Shown piece by piece: positions 1 to 7,300 of a DNA stretch of 32,830 nt; the first letter of the stretch is position 1, and every line of letters begins with the position of its first letter. The notes beneath the pieces were generated by a model. The model was not told the origin of the DNA. It made no database searches and saw only the letters and a list, made by a program, of their open reading frames with translations. This stretch comes from Mycobacterium sp. (GTDB lineage: Bacteria; Actinomycetota; Actinomycetes; Mycobacteriales; Mycobacteriaceae). Where the stretch lies: contig JAOPVI010000067.1 of assembly GCA_025966225.1 (NCBI GenBank), forward strand, positions 1 to 32,830, written 5' to 3'. Position numbers and translations under genes: made by a program.

Positions 1-2
1 TC

Positions 3-455
3 GACGGTGGCACCTGGCAAGAGGCGTTGCGCAACCACTTCCGCAAGATGCATCGCGTCTTCGGCGAGAATCCCGTGCTGTGCGAACTCATCCTGATGCG
101 GACCGGGGAACTCAGCACCGAGGCGACGCAGACCTCGGTGAACAACCTGGAGAGCGTGATCAGGACGATGGTCGACGCGGGCTTCTCCGCGGACGACGCC
201 CTGAGCGTCTACCTCGCACTGTCGGGGCACAGCCGAGGCACGTCGATGATCGAGCACCTCAACGCCAGTCAGCGCACGGAGGGCCCCAGGCGCGCAACGG
301 GAGTGAATGCCGACCACCCGTTGCTCCACGAACTCGAGTACAAGGGCCACTCGATCGCAGGCATCGAGTTCGAGTTCACGCTCGAAGCGATCATCGCCCG
401 TGCAGAACACATTCTCGCCGGGTCTGACAAGAAGAAGTCCACTCGCAAGAAGTAG
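3..455 (+). CDS. TetR-family regulator, 5'-truncated by the window edge
   Basis: The reading frame is open from the first bases (D-G-G-T-W-Q-E-A-L) to TAG at 453-455, so this is the C-terminal part of a gene that begins outside the window. A TTG at 27 is only an internal Leu codon. The all-helical character, with a Trp followed by a Leu-Arg-x-His helix and later acidic helices ending in a Lys/Arg-rich tail, fits the ligand-binding C-terminal domain of TetR repressors. The DNA-binding domain is not in the window, so the family call is moderate. It converges on P450 #1 with a 10-bp gap and is a candidate regulator of the palindrome at the P450 promoters, but no direct evidence links them. Confidence 0.6.
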   Translation, partial: DGGTWQEALRNHFRKMHRVFGENPVLCELILMRTGELSTEATQTSVNNLESVIRTMVDAGFSADDALSVYLALSGHSRGTSMIEHLNASQRTEGPRRATGVNADHPLLHELEYKGHSIAGIEFEFTLEAIIARAEHILAGSDKKKSTRKK

Positions 456-465
456 CAGGCCCCGC

Positions 466-1680
466 TCAGGGCAGCACTCGCACCGGCACGTTGTGCCAGC
501 CGATGACGTTCGTCATGGCCACGCGCCTCAGTCCGTCCTCGACGACCTCGTAGCGCGGCATGAAGTCGAGCAGCTTCTCCAACGCGATGACGCTTTCCAT
601 GCGGGCGAGTGCGGCGCCCAGGCAGCTGTGCACCCCGTAGCCCAGTCCGATGTTTTGCGCCTCGCCGCGGTCACGATCGATGTCGAAGCCGTCCGCATCG
701 GTAAACGCGCGCTCGTCCCTGTTGGCCGATCCGATGCACAGCAGCACGGGATTGGCCGCCGGAATCGTGGCGCCATGCAGCTCAACGTCTTTCAGGGTGT
801 ACCGAACCAGGTACTGCGCGGGCGCCTCCCAGCGCAGCAGTTCCTCCACCGCGGCCGGAACCTTGCTCCGGTCGTCGAGTAGCGCTTGCCATTGATCCGG
901 ATGTTCGGCGAACGTCACCACCGCATTGCCGATCAACTTCGTGACGGTCTCGGCGCCGGCCCCACCCAACATTGAAGCGAATCCCGCGATTTCGATGTCG
1001 TCGAGCTTGGTCGTCTCCCCGTCGCGATCGAGCTCGGCGGCGATCAGCGCGCTGATCATGTCGTCCTGCGGTTCGGCCCGCCGGTCCTGAATGATGTTGT
1101 AGTACATCAGCCCGGTCTCGATACCGGCCTCCAGCCCCTCCGGCGGCATCTCGACCTTGCCGTACTCGCGCTCGAGTTGCTTGTCGAGCAACAGCCGGAC
1201 CTTCTGCCGCAGTTCGGGCGGTACGCCGAGGATCTCGGTGATCACCTCGACGGGGAACAACGCGGAAAAATCCTGGACGGCGTCGAACTCCGCGGAGTCG
1301 ACCGCGCCGAGGAAGCGTTCGATCTGCTCGACGACCATCGCCCGCTGACGTTCCATGGCCCGCGGAGTGAACACCTTGTTGATCAGGCTGCGCATCCGGC
1401 GATGGTCGGGCGGGTCCATCATGATGATCAACGGCGGCGGCGGGTTACCCGACTGCACCATCTCCAGATCGATCCCCCGTGACGACGAGAACGTCTCGGT
1501 GTCCTTCATCGCGGCGGCGACGTCGGCATGCCTCGTCAGCGCGTAGAAGTCGTACTGCTCGTTGTAGTAGACCGGCGCCTCGGCGCGCATTCGTCGGTAG
1601 GTGGCATAGGGCGTATTGAAGAAGTCATCGGAGAACGGATCGAAGACGACTTGCGAGTTGGACGCTTGCGCACGGCTCAT
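466..1680 (-). CDS. Cytochrome P450 #1
   Basis: Soluble bacterial P450, 404 aa from ATG 1680. It should use electrons from a ferredoxin/reductase to hydroxylate a small hydrophobic substrate. Visible motifs are the I-helix oxygen-activation motif AGAET (about 241-245), the ExxR motif E-L-L-R (280-283) and the heme loop GLGYGVHSCLG with the proximal thiolate Cys353. Length is normal for the class. The same frame extends to ATG 1704, but that codon lies inside the 1693-1709 palindrome, so I place the start at 1680, only 4 nt after a TAACGT -10-like hexamer. The mRNA would then be leaderless or nearly so. The substrate cannot be told; neighbouring dehydrogenases suggest an alcohol/lipid oxidation route. 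The start is the uncertain part. Confidence 0.9.
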   Translation of the reverse strand: MSRAQASNSQVVFDPFSDDFFNTPYATYRRMRAEAPVYYNEQYDFYALTRHADVAAAMKDTETFSSSRGIDLEMVQSGNPPPPLIIMMDPPDHRRMRSLINKVFTPRAMERQRAMVVEQIERFLGAVDSAEFDAVQDFSALFPVEVITEILGVPPELRQKVRLLLDKQLEREYGKVEMPPEGLEAGIETGLMYYNIIQDRRAEPQDDMISALIAAELDRDGETTKLDDIEIAGFASMLGGAGAETVTKLIGNAVVTFAEHPDQWQALLDDRSKVPAAVEELLRWEAPAQYLVRYTLKDVELHGATIPAANPVLLCIGSANRDERAFTDADGFDIDRDRGEAQNIGLGYGVHSCLGAALARMESVIALEKLLDFMPRYEVVEDGLRRVAMTNVIGWHNVPVRVLP

Positions 1681-1692
1681 TGACACGTTATT

Positions 1693-1709
1693 ACCGTAAG
1701 ACATACGGT
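1693..1709. promoter_or_regulatory. Palindromic operator at P450 #1 promoter
   Basis: On the minus strand the site reads ACCGTATGTCTTACGGT: perfect 6-bp arms ACCGTA/TACGGT around a 5-nt centre. It is followed after 2 nt by TAACGT (1685-1690) and then, 4 nt later, by the ATG of P450 #1. The same arrangement occurs before P450 #2 (5604-5620). This is the layout of a repressor overlying the -35/spacer region. TetR-family binding is inferred, not shown. Confidence 0.65.
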
Positions 1710-1740
1710 TGCCGCTGACAACAATGAGTCAGCGTGACCC

Positions 1741-1833
1741 TACGGCGGCTACAAGGCCAGCGGCATCGGCCGCCAGAACGGCATCGAAGGTTTCGAGCAG
1801 TACCTGGAAACGAAGACGATCGGCTACCTCTGA
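1741..1833 (+). pseudogene. C-terminal remnant of an aldehyde dehydrogenase
   Basis: Translating from 1741 gives YGGYKASGIGRQNG, then I, then EGFEQYLETKTI, then GYL and TGA at 1831-1833. This is the highly conserved C-terminal end of NAD(P)-dependent aldehyde dehydrogenases (family pattern PFGGxKxSGxGRExG...Y-x-x-x-K). Two codons upstream the frame meets a stop (TGA 1735-1737) and there is no ALDH-like sequence before it, so about 30 codons are all that remain of a roughly 480-codon gene. It sits between P450 #1 and the alcohol dehydrogenase, on the same strand as the latter, as if an ALDH-ADH pair lost its first member by deletion or rearrangement. Confidence 0.85.
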
Positions 1834-1862
1834 GTCGGCGCGGGCGAGCAACGGGGTAGAAA

Positions 1863-2960
1863 GTGACGATGAGCGAACGGGGCGCCATTCTCCGCACGGT
1901 CGGCGAGCCGTTGCAGATCGAGGAGATCACCCTCGCGGCTCTTGCGCCGGACCAGGTCCGGGTGCGCATCGCCGCGAGCGGCGTCTGCCACTCAGACCTG
2001 TCCCAGGCCACCGGCGTGCTGCCCGTCGGCACCCCGTGCGTGCTCGGGCACGAGGGTGCGGGGGTCGTCGAAGCGGTCGGGACCGAAGTGCATCACGTCG
2101 CACCTGGCGACCACGTCGTGATCGCCTGGGTCGCCGCCTGCGGCGAGTGCTGGTTCTGTCTGCGCGGTGAGGTTCACCTGTGCCGCAACAGCATCCGCGA
2201 CAGCTATTCGATGCCGTACGCCACCGACGCCGCCGGCTCCCCCCTATTCACCTCCGTGGGGGTGTCCAGCTTCGCCACCGCCACCAACTGCCTGGCGCGA
2301 GCCGTCGTCCCGATCGACGCCGACATCCCGTTGGAGATCGCATCACTGATCGGCTGCGGTGTCGCCACCGGGGCGGGGGCGGCGCTCAACACCGCACCTG
2401 TCGAGCACGGCAGCTCGGTGGCGGTCATCGGGCTCGGCGGCGTCGGCCTGGCCTCGTTGATGGCAGCGAAGGTGCGCGGTGCGGCGGAGCTCATCGCCGT
2501 CGACCCGGTGGCGTCGCGCCGCGAAGCAGCGATCTCGTTGGGCGCCACTCACGCCGTCGACCCGGCCGACGGGGACGTCGCCAAACAGATTCGCGCGATC
2601 ACGGGCCGCCGGGGCGCCGACTACGTCTTCGAAGCCGTTGGCCGCCAAGCCACGATCGAGACCGCGGTCGAGGCCACCCGCCGCGGTGGCACCACGTGCA
2701 TCGTCGGCGCTTCACCTCCCGACGAACGCATTTCGTTGTCGGCCTACGACCTGTACATGCACGGCAAGACCCTGATCGGATGCCAGTACGGCTCCGTGGT
2801 TCCCAGTCGGGATTTTCCCCTGCTGCTCAACCTCTGGCGTACCGGACGACTTCCTTTGGAGCAGTTGATCACTGGACGGATCCCCCTCGACGAGGTGAAC
2901 GCCGCCTTCGAGGAGCTCACCCGAGGAATCGGAATCCGGTCCGTCATAGTCAACGAATGA
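1863..2960 (+). CDS. Zinc-dependent alcohol dehydrogenase (MDR family)
   Basis: NAD(P)-dependent oxidation of an alcohol to an aldehyde, or the reverse; cytoplasmic, 365 aa. Catalytic zinc ligands are visible as Cys42 (GVCHSD), His63 (GHEGAG) and Cys165 (IGCGVATG). The structural zinc lobe is complete: Cys93, Cys96, Cys99 and Cys107. The Rossmann motif GLGGVG is at 190-195, followed by Asp at the end of the next strand (IAVD), which favours NAD. GTG 1863 or ATG 1869 may be the start; neither has a clear ribosome site. It is 15 bp upstream of the AttH/CrtC-like gene, suggesting an operon, and follows the ALDH stub, its presumed former partner. Confidence 0.9.
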   Translation: MTMSERGAILRTVGEPLQIEEITLAALAPDQVRVRIAASGVCHSDLSQATGVLPVGTPCVLGHEGAGVVEAVGTEVHHVAPGDHVVIAWVAACGECWFCLRGEVHLCRNSIRDSYSMPYATDAAGSPLFTSVGVSSFATATNCLARAVVPIDADIPLEIASLIGCGVATGAGAALNTAPVEHGSSVAVIGLGGVGLASLMAAKVRGAAELIAVDPVASRREAAISLGATHAVDPADGDVAKQIRAITGRRGADYVFEAVGRQATIETAVEATRRGGTTCIVGASPPDERISLSAYDLYMHGKTLIGCQYGSVVPSRDFPLLLNLWRTGRLPLEQLITGRIPLDEVNAAFEELTRGIGIRSVIVNE

Positions 2961-2975
2961 GACGAGGCACGTGCG

Positions 2976-4367
2976 ATGACTGCGTTACAGGCCGACTGGC
3001 GAAGCTACCCGTATCGATTGGTGGCCGGTGACGATCAGTTCGACTTTCCCGCGGCGGAGGGCACCCACGCGAACTTCGAGTCCGACACCTGGTATCTCGC
3101 AGGCTTTCTGACCGCAACGGGCTCGGGCCGGAAGTTCGCATTCATCACGATCTTCAACAGGAATCGCCCGGGCGGCTCGCAAGGCTCGCCAGTGGTCGCC
3201 GACTTCCACACCTTCGCGCTGTTCGACGTGGATCGCGGAAGCTACGGCACGTTCACCGACTACGACATGCCACCGAAGAACATGGAGCCGGGCGCCCGAC
3301 CCAAACTCACCACCGCCGAGGGACATCTGGACCTGCGGTACGAGAGCAGCGCGGGCACCACCACCTGGACGGCGTGCCGCGACAGCGCTGGGGCACTGGT
3401 TCCCTATACCTATGACTACGCTGCCTTCGGTCGCGACATGGACGGCGCCGCAATGGAATTGCGGTTGCACCTGATCCCGACGCGGCCTCCGGTACCCGTG
3501 GGTGGGCCCCTCCACCACGGCAAGATCGTGGCGTGCCTCCAGGACGACACCTACTCGTACTTCCAGACCGGTGTGCAGATGACCGGAACGCTGCGCTGGG
3601 GCGAGCTGGAGGAACAGGTCGTCGGCGACTCCGGACACATCGATCGCCAGTGGTTTCCGCAGTACGCCGGTGGCGGGGGGACTGGCGGCGACGCGCGTGG
3701 GCAGGCGCACGAGTGGCACACCATCAGCCTCGACAACGGTGTCGATCTCGGCGTGTGGCGGCAGTTCGACCGCCGCATCGGCAATGCGCTGGTGCCGTTC
3801 ACCGGAATCACGACCTCCTACGCCGACGGCACCCCGGCCGAATGCGTCGAGGATCTCGAAGTGACCACCACTAGTTACGTGCGTTGGCCGGACGAGGTGC
3901 GAAGCCTGATGCGGCCGCCGTCGAAGCCCAGATACCTGCCCGAGCGGCACACCCTGAGGTCCACGGCGCTGGAGCTGGAACTCACGGGCGAGCCGCTGGT
4001 ACCCGCGCCCGCACATGCGCTACCCATCGAGTACCTGGAAGGGCCGTACCGCTACCACGGCACCATGCGCGGCCATCCGGTGACGGGAGTTGCGCTCTAC
4101 GAGGCCACCATCGCGATGTACCGGGATTGGGAGCTCATCGACGTGCTCGCCACCCAGGTCGCCGCCGTCCACGCCGACTCCGATGCGTTGACGTCAGCGC
4201 TCGACGAGGCGCGCGCACACATCGCACGGCGCAACGCTCGAGCCACGGTGGACTTCCTGGATCGCCAGGTGCGGCCGCTGCTGACCGCACTGCCCGACGA
4301 GACTGCCGGTGAACTGATGGACATCCTCGCCAGCCTGACCGACGCCGTCCGCAACCACCTGCGCTAG
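2976..4367 (+). CDS. AttH/CrtC-like (lipocalin-fold) protein
   Basis: 463 aa. The N-terminal part (about residues 18-60), with FDFPAAEGTH followed by a Trp-Tyr-x-x-G segment and an FITIFNRN strand, resembles the start of the AttH / hydroxyneurosporene synthase (CrtC) lipocalin-like family. A second beta-rich half contains HIDRQWFPQY and EWHTISLDNG, as in the paired-lipocalin architecture. The last 90 residues are helical and may be an added oligomerisation segment. No signal peptide is seen. Family members act on isoprenoid or lipid substrates, but the reaction here is unknown. GAGG 10-14 nt before ATG 2976 supports the start. Probably cotranscribed with the alcohol dehydrogenase, convergent with P450 #2. 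Confidence 0.65.
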   Translation: MTALQADWRSYPYRLVAGDDQFDFPAAEGTHANFESDTWYLAGFLTATGSGRKFAFITIFNRNRPGGSQGSPVVADFHTFALFDVDRGSYGTFTDYDMPPKNMEPGARPKLTTAEGHLDLRYESSAGTTTWTACRDSAGALVPYTYDYAAFGRDMDGAAMELRLHLIPTRPPVPVGGPLHHGKIVACLQDDTYSYFQTGVQMTGTLRWGELEEQVVGDSGHIDRQWFPQYAGGGGTGGDARGQAHEWHTISLDNGVDLGVWRQFDRRIGNALVPFTGITTSYADGTPAECVEDLEVTTTSYVRWPDEVRSLMRPPSKPRYLPERHTLRSTALELELTGEPLVPAPAHALPIEYLEGPYRYHGTMRGHPVTGVALYEATIAMYRDWELIDVLATQVAAVHADSDALTSALDEARAHIARRNARATVDFLDRQVRPLLTALPDETAGELMDILASLTDAVRNHLR

Positions 4368-4400
4368 GTTGCGGCGGGCAGGAGCGAAGCGACCTGGGGA

Positions 4401-5558
4401 TCAGGCTTGCAACAGGATTGGCAGCTTGACCGTCTCTCGCAGCAGTGTGGATGCGCCGATCTGGACGTCGCCGAGCACCTGGTAGTTCGGCCACCTTCGC
4501 AACACCTCGGTGAAGACGACCTTCGCCTCCAACCGGGCCAACTGAGCGCCGAGACAGAAGTGTTCACCAATGCCGAACGCCAGATGCGGATTCGGCGCTC
4601 GGCTGGCGTCGAATTCACCTGCGTCCGAACCGAACACCGCTTCATCGCGATTGGCGGCGGCGTAAAGCATCACCAGATACTGGTCTGCATCGACATCCGT
4701 CTCGCCGAGTGTCACCGGGCAGGTGGTGGTGCGCGCCATCGCCACTATCGGGGTGATCCAGCGCAGCATCTCCTCGACCGCGACGGGAATCAGCGCCTCG
4801 TCCTCGGCGAGCTTCGCACGCTGTTCGGGGTGCCCGGCAAGGGCGACCAGGCCGCCGCTGATGAGGTGGCGGGTGGTCTCGTTGCCAGCGACCAACAGGC
4901 TCATGCAGAAGCCGAGTTCTTCGGCTCTGGTCAGCTCGGCGTCCGCGGTGATCGCGGTGAGCAGGTCTTCCGGCGGGTCCGATTCGCTCGCCCGCGCGTC
5001 GAGTTTGGCGTTGAAGTAGACGAAGAAGTCGATGGCGACCATGGCACGCGGATCGGTCGGATCGGTTGCGGCGATGGCAATCGCGTCGGACCACGTACGG
5101 AACGTCGGCAGATCTTCGGCAGGCACCCCAAGCATGTGGGCGATCATGAGAATCGGCACTGGTGCGCTGATCGCCTCGACGGCGTCGATCGGCGTCTCCG
5201 GGTCGATCGCGTCGAGCACGTCGTCGACGATCCGCTCGAGAATCGGGGTTAGCTGCGCAACCCGGCGCACGGTGAACCCCCGGTTGACGATGCGTCGCAT
5301 CGCGACGTGGCGCGGCGGGTCGACGTAGAGGATGGACTCGGTACCGGTCACGGTCCGCTTCAGGTCGCCGATCAAGACTCCCTTCGCCGAACTGAAGCTC
5401 GCTGGATCCTTGCTGATCCGCACGATGTCATCGTGACTGGCGATGGTCCAGAAGCCCGCCTCCTGCCTGGCGACGGGGCAGCCGCGCCGCAGCTCGGCAA
5501 GCTCGTCGTCGGGCCCCCGCTGCCAGAATTCCGGATCGGCGACGTTCGGAACCTTCAT
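4401..5558 (-). CDS. Cytochrome P450 #2
   Basis: Bacterial P450, 385 aa from ATG 5558. That codon has a strong AGGAGG ribosome site 8 nt upstream, so the in-frame start eight codons earlier (5582) is rejected. Motifs: I-helix AGNETT (224-229), ExxR as E-M-L-R (263-266), heme loop FGIGEHFCLG with Cys335. The GNETT and heme-loop style resemble the CYP125/CYP142-type actinobacterial P450s that oxidise sterols and lipids, though family membership cannot be fixed by eye. It differs clearly from P450 #1, so the pair is not a recent duplication, yet both promoters share one operator. Transcribed away from the TetR gene that ends 73 bp upstream. Confidence 0.92.
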   Translation of the reverse strand: MKVPNVADPEFWQRGPDDELAELRRGCPVARQEAGFWTIASHDDIVRISKDPASFSSAKGVLIGDLKRTVTGTESILYVDPPRHVAMRRIVNRGFTVRRVAQLTPILERIVDDVLDAIDPETPIDAVEAISAPVPILMIAHMLGVPAEDLPTFRTWSDAIAIAATDPTDPRAMVAIDFFVYFNAKLDARASESDPPEDLLTAITADAELTRAEELGFCMSLLVAGNETTRHLISGGLVALAGHPEQRAKLAEDEALIPVAVEEMLRWITPIVAMARTTTCPVTLGETDVDADQYLVMLYAAANRDEAVFGSDAGEFDASRAPNPHLAFGIGEHFCLGAQLARLEAKVVFTEVLRRWPNYQVLGDVQIGASTLLRETVKLPILLQA

Positions 5559-5603
5559 ACTGCGCCCCTCCTGAGTGACCATGCTTCGCGGTCCAACGTT
5601 ACA

Positions 5604-5620
5604 ACGGTATGCAATACGGT
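5604..5620. promoter_or_regulatory. Palindromic operator at P450 #2 promoter
   Basis: Minus strand: ACCGTATTGCATACCGT, an imperfect palindrome with one mismatched pair in the arms. TAACGT follows after 2 nt (5596-5601). Arms, spacing and the -10-like hexamer match the site before P450 #1. The P450 #2 leader is about 40 nt with an AGGAGG site, unlike the near-leaderless P450 #1. The TetR gene 5631-6218 ends 10 bp away and is the nearest candidate regulator. Confidence 0.65.
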
Positions 5621-5630
5621 AAGAAGCGGC

Positions 5631-6218
5631 CTAGCCGAGCTTCCGACGCCGCGCCTGCGCCCGTTCGGGGGGCAATCCGGCGGCGGCCCGAAGCTGCCTG
5701 CGGGCCGCTGCTAGCTCGGTGTCGGGGAACATGTAGTGGCTCAATGCGGTTCGTGCGATCGCACCCGCCAGATCGGCAGGATCGACCGGGGCGGTGACGC
5801 CATCCTCGCGGGCGCACTGCGCGACGACGACCATCAACCCGTCGGTAATCATCGGTAGCGCTTGGGCCATCTGCTCGTGCGCGAAGCCCGGCTCGAGGTC
5901 GAGTAGCCGGCCCGGCGGTTGATCCTCGACGAAGGTCGCGACGACGTCCACCGCAGCTTCCAGCCGCGCAATCCCCGTGACGCCGACCATGGCCTCGTCC
6001 ATCGTCGCGTTGAAGCGCCGGTACTCACGCTTGCCCAGAGCATCGATCAAGTCCTCTTTGGACACGAAGTAGCGATAAATCGTGGGCCGGGACACTCCGG
6101 CCAGCGTGGCTACGTCGGACAGCGAGAGCTTCCTGGCGCCCGTCCGGATCAAGAGTCGGCGGGCCGCGTCCAGGATCCGATCGGATAGCTCTCCGCGGTT
6201 TTCCGGATTCGACACCAC
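5631..6218 (-). CDS. TetR-family transcriptional regulator
   Basis: 195 aa. The N-terminal TetR DNA-binding domain is plain: a first helix ILDAARRLLIRTG (about 15-27), then a helix-turn-helix with LSDVATLAGVSRPTIYRYF (33-51) and the following SKEDLIDAL. The rest is a helical ligand-binding domain with an Arg-rich C-terminus. The start is GTG 6218 (a second GTG follows directly), 4 nt after the stop of the upstream SDR gene, so the two are cotranscribed and probably coupled. It may regulate its own operon through the 7236/7264 half-sites, or the P450 palindromes; both are inference. Confidence 0.92.
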   Translation of the reverse strand: MVSNPENRGELSDRILDAARRLLIRTGARKLSLSDVATLAGVSRPTIYRYFVSKEDLIDALGKREYRRFNATMDEAMVGVTGIARLEAAVDVVATFVEDQPPGRLLDLEPGFAHEQMAQALPMITDGLMVVVAQCAREDGVTAPVDPADLAGAIARTALSHYMFPDTELAAARRQLRAAAGLPPERAQARRRKLG

Positions 6219-6222
6219 GGAC

Positions 6223-7215
6223 TCAGTTCAGCCGGCCGAGCGCGCGCACCCATGGGACCAGTTGGCGCAGTCCGTCGTCGAACGACATCGGTTGGTAGTC
6301 GAGCCTGCGCGTGGTCAGGTTGTCCTTCGTCCTCGGGTTGCGCACGTCCTTGGCCGCGGCTTCCGCGATGGCCATCAGGGTGGGTCCGAACTCGGTGGTC
6401 AACGCCTCGGGATCGGAGCGATAGTCGAGATCCTCGACGCGGTGGTCGATTCCGGCCAGCTCGCAGGCGCGATTGATACCGGCCGCGGTGCTGAGCGTGG
6501 CTTCGGGCTGGCCGATCAGCAGATAGCGCTCTCCCGCGACACCTCGATCCAGGGCTGCGATCGAACCCTTTGCGACGTCCTCGCCCGAAACCCACGTCAC
6601 CGGAAAAGCGAGGTAGCGCTTGATCCGTCCGCGCATGCCCGCCAGCAGCACCCGATTGAAGCTCGTCCGGTGCAGCGCCCGCTCGACGACCAGACCCGGC
6701 CCGAAGATCGCGCCGGGGTGGCACGTCAGCACGTCCTCACCCGCGTCGGCACGCCGGTGCGCTTCGAGGAATGCGGCCAGCTTCGTGACGGTGTACGGAT
6801 CGTCGGGCGGGTCGTCGAGCACGGGCGCGTCCTCGAAGTCGAGGTCGGTGGTCAGGTTGATGAACGTGGCCGTACTCAGCGCGACCACCCTTCGCATCCC
6901 GAGGGCCTTTCCCGCGTCCAGCACGTTCGTGGTGCCGACCACGTTGACGGCCTTGAAGTCGTCGAGGTCCTGGCTAGCCCCGCCGAGCAACGCCGCGCAA
7001 TGGATGGCCGCCTCCGCACCCTTGGCCGCGCGCAATACGTCGTCGGCATCGCTGATGTCACCCATGACCAGCTCGACGCCGATGCCGGCCAGTGCCGTGG
7101 CCTCGTCCGGGTTGCGCACCAGGGCACGGACGTGGTCGCCGCGCTCGATCAGCTGCTCGCAGACATTGCTGCCCGTCTGTCCGGTGGCACCGGTGACGAA
7201 GATCGTGCTGGTCAT
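6223..7215 (-). CDS. Extended SDR / NAD-dependent epimerase-dehydratase-like protein
   Basis: 330 aa, cytoplasmic oxidoreductase of the extended short-chain dehydrogenase class. The N-terminal dinucleotide motif is GATGQTG (8-14), followed by a basic ALVRNP segment and a GDISD acidic loop. The catalytic Tyr/Lys pair is in DPYTVTKLAA (YxxxK), with an upstream Ser/Thr-rich strand ALSTAT. The sequence style is that of dihydroflavonol-reductase-like or 3-beta-hydroxysteroid-dehydrogenase-like enzymes; the substrate is not evident. It is first in a two-gene operon with the TetR gene and divergent from the classical SDR at 7301. A weak GAAGGG lies 9 nt before ATG 7215. Confidence 0.87.
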   Translation of the reverse strand: MTSTIFVTGATGQTGSNVCEQLIERGDHVRALVRNPDEATALAGIGVELVMGDISDADDVLRAAKGAEAAIHCAALLGGASQDLDDFKAVNVVGTTNVLDAGKALGMRRVVALSTATFINLTTDLDFEDAPVLDDPPDDPYTVTKLAAFLEAHRRADAGEDVLTCHPGAIFGPGLVVERALHRTSFNRVLLAGMRGRIKRYLAFPVTWVSGEDVAKGSIAALDRGVAGERYLLIGQPEATLSTAAGINRACELAGIDHRVEDLDYRSDPEALTTEFGPTLMAIAEAAAKDVRNPRTKDNLTTRRLDYQPMSFDDGLRQLVPWVRALGRLN

Positions 7216-7235
7216 GGCTCAAGCCCTTCCAAGCA

Positions 7236-7270
7236 GTTACAGATACAACACATTAGGTAAAGACTGTAAC
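7236..7270. promoter_or_regulatory. Paired CTGTAAC half-sites between divergent SDR genes
   Basis: GTTACAG (7236-7242) and CTGTAAC (7264-7270) form a perfect 7-bp inverted repeat separated by 21 nt. Each gene therefore reads CTGTAAC in its own direction, about 20 nt before ATG 7215 and at the -35 position of the 7301 promoter. This could be a divergent operator for the TetR protein encoded in the left operon. Chance occurrence of 7-bp arms cannot be excluded. Confidence 0.45.
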
Positions 7271-7287
7271 ACCCGAGCAGGCATTGT

Positions 7288-7293
7288 TATAGT
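7288..7293 (+). promoter_or_regulatory. -10 hexamer TATAGT for a leaderless transcript
   Basis: TATAGT ends 7 nt before ATG 7301, which puts the expected transcription start on the A of the start codon. Leaderless transcripts are common in mycobacteria, and the gene has no Shine-Dalgarno sequence, which agrees. Confidence 0.55.
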
Positions 7294-7300
7294 CGAGTTC

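Noticed and set aside
1680..1704. N-terminal extension of P450 #1 to ATG 1704
   Set aside because: That start codon lies within the operator palindrome and upstream of the likely -10 box, so it should not be in the mRNA.
2985..4016. Minus-strand open frame opposite the AttH/CrtC-like gene
   Set aside because: No ribosome site, no recognisable motif, and composition typical of a shadow frame; the plus-strand protein has the family signature.
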